Below, one piece after another: positions 32,705 through 42,610 of a DNA stretch of 64,000 nucleotides; position 1 is the first letter of the stretch; each line of letters opens with the position of its first letter. Origin of the DNA: Aegilops tauschii subsp. strangulata. Its lineage: Eukaryota; Streptophyta; Magnoliopsida; Poales; Poaceae. The stretch spans positions 148,005,207 to 148,069,206 of the forward strand of contig NC_053037.3 in the NCBI RefSeq assembly GCF_002575655.3, given 5' to 3'. Under the pieces are notes generated by a model, which worked only from the letters and a program-made list of their open reading frames with translations, made no database searches and was not told the origin of the DNA. Both the position numbers and the translations under genes were made by a program.

Positions 32705-32730
32705 TATCTCTTTCTCTCTCTCTCTCTCTC

Positions 32731-33151
32731 TCTGCTATCTCTTACGGGCCTCCCCTCTCACACGAACATTCTATACCGACGGATTATACGCTCACTGTGT
32801 CAGCGTATAGCTCCGTATATTGTTTAGTTGACCGGTCAACCAGTCCACATACTGCCTTGTCAGCTCATGTTCTGTATCTTCGTGTGCTGGCCCATGTGGT
32901 AGTGGGTGAAAATAAGTAAACTAGAGGCCCATCTGACGCGCGGTGAAGTAAACAAAGTTGAAACCACTCGGGGTAGCACCCCGCACGCTAGTAAATTGAG
33001 GGCGCATTGAGGACACACTTCTTCCGCGTGGAGGACGCACTCGCGCACAATTCACCACTGCGCGGCGGCATGCACAGAAGGACGCACTCGCGCACACCTA
33101 GCACACAACACACACCAGCACACGTGTACACCGGCGTCGCCGCCGGTTGAG
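32731..33151. other. Upstream region of the F-box gene
   Basis: Contains a repeated GAGGACGCACTCGCGCAC / GACGCACTCGCGCACACC phrase at about 33031 and 33080. No clear TATA box was found. Confidence 0.4.
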
Positions 33152-34504
33152 ATGGGCGGTGAGGCAGCCAACAAGCAGAGGCGGCTCAAGCCAAAACCAC
33201 ATATGGCGAGCCTGGACTTCATCAGCAGCCTCCCCGACGACATGCTGCTCGTCATCATCGGCCTCCTCCCCACCAAATCTGCCGTGCGGACCACCCTGCT
33301 CTCCCGGCAGTGGCGCCCCCTCTGGCGCCGCGTCCCCCTCAACCTCACCGTCGACAGCTGCCTCTGCGACGGGGATTGCAAACGCATGGCCGTAGTCTCC
33401 AAGATCCTTTCATCGCACCCTGGGCCAGCCAGACGCCTTGACATCCGCATGTTCAGTACCAACTGCAAGGTCCAACCCAAGTTCGACGATCGGTTCTTAT
33501 CCCCGGCCCTAGATCAGCTCGAGGAGCTCAGCTTTGAAGCTGGACGATGTCGCTCTCTGCCGCCGTCCGCGCTCCGCCTCGCGCCAACGCTGCGCCGCGC
33601 CAGCTTCAGCTCCTGCTATCTTCCCCAGATTAATGTCGCGCCCGCCCTTCTTCTCCCTCAACTCAAGCAGCTCGACCTCTTCGACATTGTCATCTCGAAG
33701 AAGGCTATGGAGCACCTGCTCCGCAGCTGTAGTGCGCTCGAGTACCTTTGTCTTGAGCAGATCCACGGGTTCATTAGCCTCCACATCGCCTCGACGAATC
33801 TCCGATGCATCTATGTGTCTTGCTGGCCCCGAAACAAGACATCAATTGGGAAGAGATCACTCCAGCTGTTCCATGTTATGGTCACTGAGAATGCGCCTTT
33901 CCTTGAGAGATTGGTTGTATCGGATCTAGAAGGTCCAACAAAAATCAGGGTCATTGACGCGCCGAAATGGACAGCGTTGGTGCACTCGTCTGCCAAATTC
34001 TCCGAACTCTTTATTCGATCCGTAATCGTTCAGGTACAACACTCATCTTCTTCTCCGTCTTCTTGAAATTCACATTTTAAAATTTATTCTTGATGTATTT
34101 ACGACCGTCTTCCAGAAAATGATTCCCACAACCTTGACCCAATCTATGCGCACAGTGAAGATCTTGGCAATAAAATCTATCGGCCCCAATCTGGATCAAG
34201 TTGTTGGATTCCTTACATGCTTTCCGTGCACGGAGAAGCTACTGATCGAGGTGAAACTTCTTTCCTATTAGTAAACGGTAATCACAACGTAGCTCAAATT
34301 TTTCGTAATTTTCCCAAATTACGATGACAAGTGTAGTGTTCAAAACTGCATCTACGCACTGCACCGAAAGAAATGTTTTAGTATTTTTTCTCACGCGATC
34401 ACCTGCATCGTTTTTTGTTGTACTACTATAGTAGCCTAGGCTAGTCATAGTGGAAACTAACTTAGACTACTCCAGTAACTCTATGGTTACCCTAAGAGCA
34501 AGTA

Positions 34505-34712
34505 CTACCTCCGTCCTGGTTTACTATTCCTATTTTGTAGTATCAAAATTTGACCATAGATTTAACTGACAAAATGTTAATGCATGCCACTAAGAACTAT
34601 ATCGTTGGATTCGTATTTGAACATAATTTCAAATGGTGTAATTTTTAGTGACATGCATTGGCATTTTCTTACATAAATATATGGTCAAATTTTTATACTA
34701 AATAAGAGGTAG
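34505..34712. mobile_element. Stowaway-type MITE in intron 2 of the F-box gene
   Basis: 208 bp between TA dinucleotides (34503-34504 and 34713-34714). The ends CTACCTCCGTCC and AAGAGGTAG and the inner pairs CAAAATTTGACCATAG / TATGGTCAAATTTTT and AATGCATGCCACTAA / TTAGTGACATGCATT form a foldback. Confidence 0.85.
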
Positions 34713-34723
34713 TACAAAAGTGG

Positions 34724-35150
34724 GCTATAACGTCCCTCCACTATGTAGGCCAAAACACGTGCCAAATTCACTTGTGATGCATTTGGCATCGATGCCCCTC
34801 CATTGCTCACCTGGTGCCCCAATCTGGATCACCTACTTTGCTCCGGTGCCAAATTAACTCACGCAATGAAAAAACACTTGCGTTGGAGAGAGAGAGAGAG
34901 AGAGGACTGAGGCAATAAAGAAACACTTGTTTGGGAGAGTGAGAGGCTGGTGTAGTTGGTTTGATTGATTTTTTTATACATGCGGGTCTGTGTGCACAAT
35001 GATGCCAACTCTCTCACATCGCGAGAGCGTTGCCAAAATCTTTTGATTTGACATCGATGCGTATTATGTGGCATACTTTTTTGAAATATGGCATCGGCCA
35101 CATAGTGGAAGGCAAAAAATGCCCAAGCTCTTCACGTACTCCTAGGTAAA
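34724..35150. other. Possible inverted-repeat element in intron 2
   Basis: CCTCCACTATGTAGGCC near 34735 and GGCCACATAGTGGAAGG near 35095 are inverted, suggesting an unclassified MITE of about 0.4 kb. Exact ends and a target duplication could not be settled. Confidence 0.3.
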
Positions 35151-35159
35151 TGAGAGGAA

Positions 35160-35195
<36 letters not shown>
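35160..35195. repeat. (GA)n microsatellite
   Basis: A nearly perfect GA tract of about 17 repeats in intron 2. Shorter GA tracts lie at 34886-34904. Confidence 0.95.
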
Positions 35196-35198
<3 letters not shown>

Positions 35199-35618
35199 AA
35201 AATATCACTAGCCAGCCAACCCTATCGTATGAGCGAATGATATTGGTACCTCTTGATGACACGACAATCTTATACAGCCAGCTGCTCTAATATGTTCTCT
35301 TCTTTTGCAGATAAAGAAGACCCAAAAGTGGAAAATGTGCTGCACTATAACAATATCATCGAATGCCTTGATCTCCATCTTACAGAAATTGATTTGATCG
35401 ACTACCGAGGCAGCACATCTAAGATTAAATTGGCCAGGTTCTTTGTTCTGGAGGCAAGTGTGCTCAAGGTAATGAGGTTTGGCATTCTCTGGCGCAACAA
35501 TGAATGGCGTGCTGATCACCGCAAGCGTCTAAGCCTAAATGACAAAGTCTCCGCAGAAGCTGAATTTGTTTTTGAAACATCAAGTGGCCAGAGACTCGAA
35601 AACTTATTTTCCCATTAG

Positions 35619-36576
35619 TGACTTGTCAGAGCGTTGGATTTTAGTTTGTGCGATAATGCTGCATCCACCTAAAGTAACGAAAGTTCTTACGTAAACTTCC
35701 TAGTAATTCCCTCTTCGTAGGTGCAGCATTACTCCTAACATTTGTAATATCAGTTTGAAACTTGTAATATTGCCGTGTCCTATTCCTGTGTTTTCAAAAT
35801 CCTGCGAATCAAATAGGTCCTAAGTTGGTGATGATGTTGTGCCTGCCATCTTTCACCAATAGCCGTCGGATCTAGATCTGATGCATACAAACCAAACTTC
35901 TCCAGTTTTGCAAAAAGATGCCCGCACTTGTTCCCTATTTACAAACAACTCCTTGTCTCTCACAATCAGCCTTATCTCCTCCCCACCACATCTAGAAGGC
36001 CATGGAAAAATCTGGCGCGATGGCCGCTGCCGGCGCCATCCACCCGCCAATCTTGGTGTTCCATGCAATGCACGGGCATCTACGCACGGGAAATTATGTC
36101 GAACACGGCTAGTTGTAAGCAGGCTAGGTCTACAGCCATGATGATAGTGACTGCAGACGGTGAGGCTGACTATGGTATGCCGAACACGGCGCCTGTACTC
36201 AGGTGTCATCTCTGGCGTAGGGTCTTGTCACTTCACTGTGAGGAGCAACACGTAATAATTTGACCAACAGGTAGTACAGTGCTACTACATTGGTAGTACT
36301 ACTACTAGTACTAGCACCACCGTCTGGATTTAGTAGTACTACCACATCCATTTGGATTTAGTATTTGACTAGCAATATCCAGTAATGCATGTCACAAAAA
36401 TCGTACTACTCCCTCTGTAAATAAATACCTGGTGTATTGTTTTATTCCTATCGGCAATATAACTTAATGCCTTTTTCCTACTTAATAGGATTACATGCAA
36501 CGAACTAACCACTGCATGGAGGGGGACGGGCATTGAAAGCATGCACGGGCATGGAGGGGGACGCAACTTCATTGAC
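35619..36576. other. 3' flank of the F-box gene and spacer
   Basis: Contains no supported gene. At 36260-36350 there are TAGTAGTACTAC clusters. ACTCCCTCTGTAAATAAATA near 36408 looks like a Stowaway end without its partner. At 36516-36563 GCATGGAGGGGGACG occurs twice. Confidence 0.4.
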
Positions 36577-36662
36577 TTACTGCACCTGCCTTTGGGTGTA
36601 TGACACGTGGGCCCAACGGGTGGCTGGCCAACCTGTCATACAGCCAAAGGCAGGTGCAGTAA
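36577..36662. repeat. Near-perfect hairpin with 29-bp arms upstream of the 186-aa gene
   Basis: The arm 36577-36605 and the arm 36634-36662 are reverse complements with one mismatch (TTACTGCACCTGCCTTTGG against CCAAAGGCAGGTGCAGTAA for the outer part). The loop is 28 bases and GC-rich, and the G-box at 36604 sits at its left edge. It ends 58 bp before the TATA box at 36721. It could be a small foldback MITE, a small-RNA precursor or a promoter cruciform; nothing in the sequence decides between these. Confidence 0.9.
36604..36610 (+). promoter_or_regulatory. G-box / ABRE-like site
   Basis: CACGTGG followed by GCCC. ACGTG cores of this kind are bound by bZIP and bHLH factors in plants. It is 111 bp upstream of the TATA box of the 186-aa ORF. 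Confidence 0.4.
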
Positions 36663-36720
36663 AGGGGCGAGGAGTAGATGGCCAACATGCGCGTGAATTC
36701 AACGCAGTCTGCACTTCTCA

Positions 36721-36727
36721 TATAAAG
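36721..36727 (+). promoter_or_regulatory. TATA box of the 186-aa ORF
   Basis: TATAAAG in the context CTCATATAAAGGC, 115 bp upstream of the ATG at 36836. This is a normal distance for a short leader. Confidence 0.6.
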
Positions 36728-36835
36728 GCTCCCGCCAGTCCACTCTATGAAATCCTACGCACCTACGCACCCAAGGGCAAGAGTGATCACTCCAATCACA
36801 AGATTAGTTGACTAGAAGCTAGACCCGTGGAGGCG

Positions 36836-37396
36836 ATGAGCGCGAGCATCAGCCGGCAGTGCCAGATGGTCCACGACACCGGTCTGCGGCCCGGCACCGA
36901 GGAACGTTTCCAGGTACTGCTTGAGGCCGCCAGGGCGAGGGGCCGCTTGGACGACAGCTTCGTCTCCTTGTTCGATGAGGTCCTCGTCGGCTTCCTCGAC
37001 AAGTTCACCATCGTCAAGAAGCTCGCGGACGACCTTGACGTACGCCTCCAGCCCACGCGCCTAGGCTCTGTGATGCCTGCCACCCTCAACGGCCTCTATG
37101 ATGACAACCTCTTCGACGCACTAGTGGCCCTGCAACTGCCCGCCGTCGCGCCAGAGAATGTCCACCTCGAGGCCGCGCTCGCCGAGCAGCGCCTGGCCCA
37201 GCAAGACACCATCGACATAATCACCCACGTCGACGCGCAAATCGTCCACAAGGACTACTACATGCAAGAGGAGGACGATAGGATGCTGGCCTTCTTGGAC
37301 CGTAGGGCAACCTTGGACGGCATTGTTCAGAAGCACGTTGAGCTTGCCGCCAACGCCACTGCTCCTCACACATCGGTTGGTGACCCGGTGCACTAG
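36836..37396 (+). CDS. Unknown 186-aa protein, intact single exon
   Basis: The ATG at 36836 is the first in frame behind the TATA box (an in-frame GTG at 36827 is ignored). The protein starts MSASISRQCQMVHDTGLRPG and is acidic and mostly helical: ERFQVLLEAARARGRLDDS, VSLFDEVLVGFLDKFTIVKK, LADDLDVRLQP, then LNGLYDDNLFDALVALQLP and HLEAALAEQRLAQQDTIDII. No signal peptide, membrane segment or named domain is visible. G+C content is high and codon choice is grass-like (GCC, CTC, GAC), while the flanks are AT-rich, which supports real coding. There are no frameshifts or stops. The upstream G-box and hairpin may matter for its control. Function not recognised. Confidence 0.65.
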   Translation: MSASISRQCQMVHDTGLRPGTEERFQVLLEAARARGRLDDSFVSLFDEVLVGFLDKFTIVKKLADDLDVRLQPTRLGSVMPATLNGLYDDNLFDALVALQLPAVAPENVHLEAALAEQRLAQQDTIDIITHVDAQIVHKDYYMQEEDDRMLAFLDRRATLDGIVQKHVELAANATAPHTSVGDPVH

Positions 37397-39426
37397 GGCG
37401 TGAGGATGTCGTTGATGGATCCGTATGTATCTTTATCTTTCCGTCAAATCCATGTAGTAGTATGTGGTACTACTAGTAATTATCTTACCTTTCGCATCAA
37501 CTTCATAATTTTCCTACGTACTCCATGCATGAACCGCGCCAGAACCAAACTTCTCATTACTCTAGGGAAAATCGTTATTTCTATCTATCGGTTGCGCCAT
37601 GGAGCAGAACCAAATTTTACAAGTTACAAGTTCAAAAGGAAAAGCCTGCCGTGTTCGCGTCGCAACCCCACACGGTTGGTCCGGCACGCCGCTCAAGGGG
37701 GGATGCGTGTTGTGTTGCATTTTCAGTTACAAGTGGGACCGCAGTTGAGCAAACCGACTATCGGCAAACCCCCACCCCGCCCACCGTGCGATGGCTGAGA
37801 AAACAGGAGGGAGAAGAGATGGCTGTAGCACGGACTCCAAGAAAATTGGTGTCGGATGGGACTCGTGTGGGTGGCGTGTGCCGTACTGCTAGACATGAAT
37901 GCTAGTTATGGCCCATGCCACCCCACTATATCGAGGTGCTGGTTACGTAGAACAAATTTCCTGGAGTCCGTGCTCAGCCCTCCTCTATCTCTCTTCTCAG
38001 CCAGCGAGCAGACGCGCGGAGCCCATCATCTGTTTGCTCATATGCGGTCCCACATGTCAGTGAAAACGCAAGAGGACCCACTGAACCTGCACATCTTTCA
38101 CCTCGACGTGCTGGTGATGAAAAACAAATCTAGTAATGATCTTCGGTGGCCGCTTTTGGAGTTACTCAAGAGTAGTAAGATTCTATTTACAGTTTAACCC
38201 CAGAGGCACATCACGTGGCTTCAACTACCACTCTATTTTCTTGCATGACACGACCTGGATGCTGGATGTCCCATGTGTCGGCAAAAGGAGGAAGAACTCG
38301 ACCAAATCTTCGGTTGTGCTCTCGGATTAGACTAGTTGTGCCAACTTAAAATTTTATTGTGTAGAATGGATGCAAGTTTTGGTATTGGGAAGAAGAGTAC
38401 AACGATATATTGATATAGCGCAATTTAGTAGATGTTCTAGCACTTTTAGCTAGCATAGAGGCTAGAGATGAGACTAGTGCACTTGTTGATAGAATAGAGG
38501 CTAGACACGTCTACTTCTTTACACTCGAAGAAGAAAGAAGCACGCAAGATCGAGCCTCCGCAGATCAACAATGAATGCATCGAGAAGGCACTAATCCAAC
38601 TTACAGGAGCAGTTATGGAAGTTGGATATCTTCTAAAATGTATTCTTGTGGTTCTTGTTTTCTTTGGTCTTGCTTTTCTAGTCAAAATTTTGGTGATGTA
38701 TTTCCATGTACCAAAAAATCAATGATGAAAAAAAGATATGTGTTTGCAAAGAAAAATGTATGCGGCCGGGATGCGTCCGCGCGTTCGGCGCACGGTCACC
38801 GCATCCGAGAAATGGCCTGGACACGACCCCATTGCCCTACCCAAACGGACAGAATCCGGGCAAAACGGAGGTCCGTTTGGGGTCGGGCATTGGAGTTGGC
38901 CTTACAAGTGGGACCGCAGTTGAGCAAACCGACTATCGGCAAACCCCCACCTCGCTCGCCGCGCGATGGCTAAGTTAGAGAAACGACGAGGTTGAAGAGA
39001 TTGTTGTAGCACGTACTCCAAGAAATATGGTGTCAGATGGAAGTCGTGTTGGTGGTGTGTGCCTTACTCCTGGACGTGAATGCTTGTTCTGGCCCATGCC
39101 ACCCTACTACTCCTACTACTTATAGTAGTAGTATTGAGGATTCGAGGTGCTGGTTACGTAAAGCGAACACATTAACATATGGCCCACCTCACACTGTGGC
39201 CAAATTTCCTAGAGTCTGTGCTAGGTTAAAAAGTGTTCTTTGTGAGGATGGGTGGCTGGTCTCAAGTTTAAAACTTGTTGTATTACGTACGTAGACGTAG
39301 AGATAGTGCAGCATGTGAAGCTAGTACAAATAGTGTACTATTGTTGATTGGCCTCATCCAACAACTTGTTGCAATGCACGTACAATTATGTATTCAGAAA
39401 ATATTTTTTTACCTCGTCGCAGCACC
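37397..39426. repeat. Spacer with a dispersed duplication of about 0.25-0.3 kb
   Basis: 37727-37975 and 38902-39220 share TTACAAGTGGGACCGCAGTT, the block CAAACCGACTATCGGCAAAC, GTAGCACGGACTCCAAGAAA and GAGGTGCTGGTTACGTA, at a distance of 1175 bp. The second copy has an added CTACTACTCCTACTAC patch. Between them, 38755-38901 is a GC-rich segment (GATGCGTCCGCGCG to GGTCGGGCATTGGAGTTGG) that resembles a common Triticeae MITE. Open frames in the region have no family features. Confidence 0.7.
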
Positions 39427-41315
39427 CACTCAGAGAAGCGACTCAAAAGCCATTCATAAATTTAGTAAGTTTATCACAGGCATATTATTTTATTACATAC
39501 AACAGGTCATCAACCCACAACGACAACGAGGATACATTATAAATACTAAAGTTTTCATCACACAACAAATAACAAGCAATGAAATGAACTTCAACTCAAC
39601 CAATCCTCCGCGTTGGAAACGCTTGCTTTGAACCACAAGTGATTCTCTGGGAAGGGCCAGCTATTGTCAATCTCGAGACCAACGCAGGACTATTCATAGA
39701 GGCTGAAGCGGCCTACTATATCACGACCAGGGTAGGGAACCACCTCAATGTCTGACGTATAGATACAGTTGCTTCTCAAAAATGGTAGTAACATTGTGTC
39801 AACAGGAGTTGGATCTCCTTTCACCATCATTGGATAGTTTTGTCCAAGGAAGAGCGAGTTTGCTCCAAGACTATCAGTACTGTACCAGGGAGAAGGTGTT
39901 GGCGCTAGCACACTAGTATCCACCCCGAATACCATGCAACGGGTGTTGGAATAGGTCCGGAGAGTGCGACCATGGGAGACAACACCTGCTCCCTCAGTAG
40001 TAACATCAACAGTGGACTGTATACAGACAAGAAGTGGTGATCCATTGGAATTAGTTGCCAGCCGCGAGTGAGCATATGGGCCCTGCTCGTCCTCATGCTC
40101 GTGATCATCACCATCGTCATCTCCCCCTTGGTTATAAATTTTTTCAAGTATAGGTGGTGGAATTTTCACAGGACCATGGAAACACAAGAAGAAGGTTAAT
40201 TAGTAGAGAAGGGAAACTTGCTAACTCGCATGCATGTGGATGAAACAATTATAATTACGGTGGAAGACAAACGTACCGAAACTACGAGGATCCCATGCAA
40301 AAATAGTGCCACGAGTGGTGGCAGCAAACACAAGACCCTCGTATTCAATTGCATCACAGTACACACCCGTGTATAGAAACTAATTTTTGAGCAATATCCA
40401 TCCAGTCGAACCACGAAGGGCGGCAACAAACTTGTAGAAGATGGCAACAACTTGATAGTTCTTGTAATTCCAAGAGCGGTTGGGAACTCGAGAAATTGCT
40501 ATCTTCCGTAGACGACAGTCACCATGATCATATTTGAACGTACGTAGATCATCTGTGTGCTCAACCTCAGGGCACTCGGAGATTTTTGGAAGTGGAATCC
40601 GCTGACGAGTGTACACGTTCACAAGTTCCCACTCGCAATTGTACCCAATATAAACAACCCAATCTCCATTTGCGCCTGCCCAGGCCTTGCCCTCAAGCGA
40701 TGGCATCTTAACATCATACATATCATTATCAAGCGACATCAACTTGCACAAGGTGAGGCTTCCCTCGTCCCTGCGCCAGTCAGCAGGGTCACGGCGAAGA
40801 AGATAGGGGAGATCAAACCGCTCCTGGACCCTTGGGTTCCTTGTAATGATGTTATTAGTTGAGTCGAGAATGGTCTTGAACGAACCCGCCATGCTAGCCG
40901 AGGTGATGACGTCGCACCGATCAATGAGTTCCCCCACCACGTCATCTTTCAGATCGGGGCAAGAATAACGGGGTCGTTTCCGGCTTGTTCCCTCCATGGA
41001 GAAGACGATCGAACAATGGCAGGAGGAAGGGTGAAGGCAAATGGAGGAGGGAGGAAGAGCGTGCGACAACAGTTCCAAATCGAGAGGGAAAGGCGAAGAG
41101 TTGGTGGACGGTTGCCAGTTTGCCACGGTACACGAAGAGGCGCCCCAGCCTACACGTCCTTTCGGAAATTGTACAAAAGGACTCGCCGTCGTCTCACTGA
41201 CATTTTAGAACGGGACCACATGTCAACGAAACATGGTGTGTAATTTCTCATGCAAAATGCGATCTGGCGCGTTGGCCCGAGGTGCCGCATTAGTTATCGA
41301 CCTTTATTTTTTTAA
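39427..41315. repeat. Segmental duplication, left copy (with DUF295 copy B)
   Basis: Matches 42611-44533 over its whole 1.9 kb, including 3' flank, gene, intron, 5' leader and upstream sequence to CCTTTATTTTTTTAA. Both copies have the same orientation and start points 3.2 kb apart. Confidence 0.9.
39591..40997 (-). pseudogene. DUF295 (KIB1-4 beta-propeller) F-box-like pseudogene, copy B
   Basis: Start ATG is at 40997; exon 1 is 40997-40277 and exon 2 is 40174-39591. The N-terminus MEGTSRKRPRYSCPDLKDD leads into a degenerate F-box (DVVGELIDRCDVITSASMAG), then propeller segments GDWVVYIGYNCEWELVNVYT, RQRIPLPKISECPEVEHT and, in exon 2, NSLFLGQNYPMMVKGDP. It has three lesions. A TAG at 40382-40380 replaces the Gln codon present in copy A. 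The intron acceptor is changed from AG to TG (bases complementary to 40175-40176). A TAG at 39692-39690 replaces a C-terminal Gln. The expected stop was TGA at 39593-39591. A truncated 205-aa product is possible in principle. Confidence 0.85.
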
Positions 41316-42610
41316 CATACAATCTGAGTGGATAGCTCCTGTGGTCATCACACGTGAGCGGATATATAGGTGGTCTAGGTGGGCAGGCGGCAACAATCTA
41401 AGTGCTAAAAGAGTTGATCTCGAAAAAAGAGTTGATCCAATGCTTGGTTTTGTTTGGATTTTCCAACTATGACCATTGGATAGAGTGAATCAATGGCTTA
41501 CGTTCAAAGTTATTCTCATACTATAGAATGGTATAGGAACATGGAGAGATTTGGTTGATTTTATATCGCTGAATAATATAAAATATTATGAGTGCAGACG
41601 CTCCACCCCAAGGTTTGTAGCTCCTTCTCGGTCGTCGGGAATCTATGTTCTTCCACTCTTTCATTTAAGACATGAGCTTTGTTCATCCTGTTGCCGACAC
41701 GCGGGACATATATATGCCTCCATTTTACAAAATCATAATATTTGCCTCCATGACACGCGGGACATCTAGCATCAAGGTGGCGTTTCATGCAAGAAAATGG
41801 AGATATGCAGTGCGTAAGTGAGTCGTGCACTTCGATGGCACCTAGTACTACGCAATAATTTTTCTCCTCAATGGCACATGAATAGTGCACGTACTCAATG
41901 ACAGAGCACAGGATGGTAGCCATGGACATGGCCGACCCTTTTTGAAGAGAGTACTAATAAATACGTAACTTTGATGTGTCCCGTCAACTCGCAGAACGAC
42001 GAGAAGCTTTCTTACTACGCCTTCTCCCTCGCCAACGCGTGTGCGGTGGCTCGCAGCACGAGGAGAAACTTTTGCTTACAAGCGGTGGTCGTGCAGCAGT
42101 TCATTTTGTGTCAGATTGCTAGAAGTAGTACAATACCATCATTATTGTTCGACTTCCGGAAGAGGAGAAGAGCCAAGCGCAAGGTCACCTAACAACCTAG
42201 TACAGTACTACTACAGCCAAAGCTGGTCCACCTTTTTAGAGCATGGTTAATTAATATAGGTGAATCTTGCAGCGGCACATTATTTAGAGCAAGTACTCTC
42301 TTCGTAGGATCAAAGGAAGTGAAACAAAAGTTGGAGTGGATGCTAGATTGCCAATTAAAGCATGATTACATAGGAAAAAAATCATATAGCATTCTATCCT
42401 ATGAATCAAACGACCAATGTAGGAAAATTATGAGGGGGGTCTCTCCAATAGTGTTCCTCGGCTCGCACCTAGCATCACGTGGTCGAACTTGGAGTCATTC
42501 ATCTGGTACACGTGGCATCTCAGATCTGGTACTCCAATTTTTGGTTGGCTTTGTGTGATGTGGCAACTTCATATACTAACCGGATGCTGGCTATACTACT
42601 ACGGTACTCA
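41316..42610. other. Spacer between DUF295 copies B and C
   Basis: No supported gene. A 122-codon minus-strand frame at 41561-41929 shows no family features or start context. 42290-42430 contains ATCCTATGAATCAAACGACC, typical of a small transposon end in grasses. Confidence 0.4.

Larger units (their letters stand above)
30790..32730. repeat. CT-rich tandem duplication of about 0.95 kb
   Basis: Unit 1 (about 30790-31764) and unit 2 (about 31765-32704) match throughout: TCTCGGGGCATCT at 31101 against TCTCGGGGTATCT at 32062, and TGATATGTTCGCCTAAG at 31376 against TGATATGTTTGCATAAG at 32331. Each ends with a MITE-like segment, and a third unit begins after 32704 before a (TC)n tract. Runs of CACACA and CTCTCT dominate. 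Open frames here are low-complexity and not called. Confidence 0.85.
33152..35618 (+). pseudogene. F-box/LRR/FBD-type gene with a probable one-base deletion
   Basis: Exons are 33152-34033, 34116-34250 and 35311-35618, with introns of 82 and 1060 bp and GT-AG borders. Residues 21-65 are an F-box (FISSLPDDMLLVIIGLLPTK, then LLSRQWRPLWRRVPLNL). Leucine-rich repeats follow (LDQLEELSFEAGR, LPQLKQLDLFDIV, SALEYLCLEQIHG) and an FBD-like end (ECLDLHLTEIDLIDYRG, FFVLEASVLKVMRFGI). Such proteins recruit substrates to SCF ubiquitin ligases. Exons 1 and 2 join in phase 0. Exon 3 then opens IKKTQK, but the family-like frame VENVLHYNNIIECLDL is one base off. Adding one A to the run at 35324-35327 would join them into a protein of about 440 aa. 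So the gene is either inactivated by a one-base deletion, spliced differently, or affected by an assembly error. Confidence 0.75.

Noticed and set aside
33509..33784. Minus-strand frame inside the F-box gene
   Set aside because: It is the complement of well-supported coding exon 1.
41561..41929. 122-codon minus-strand frame between DUF295 copies
   Set aside because: No recognisable domain, no promoter signal and no homologous frame elsewhere in the window.
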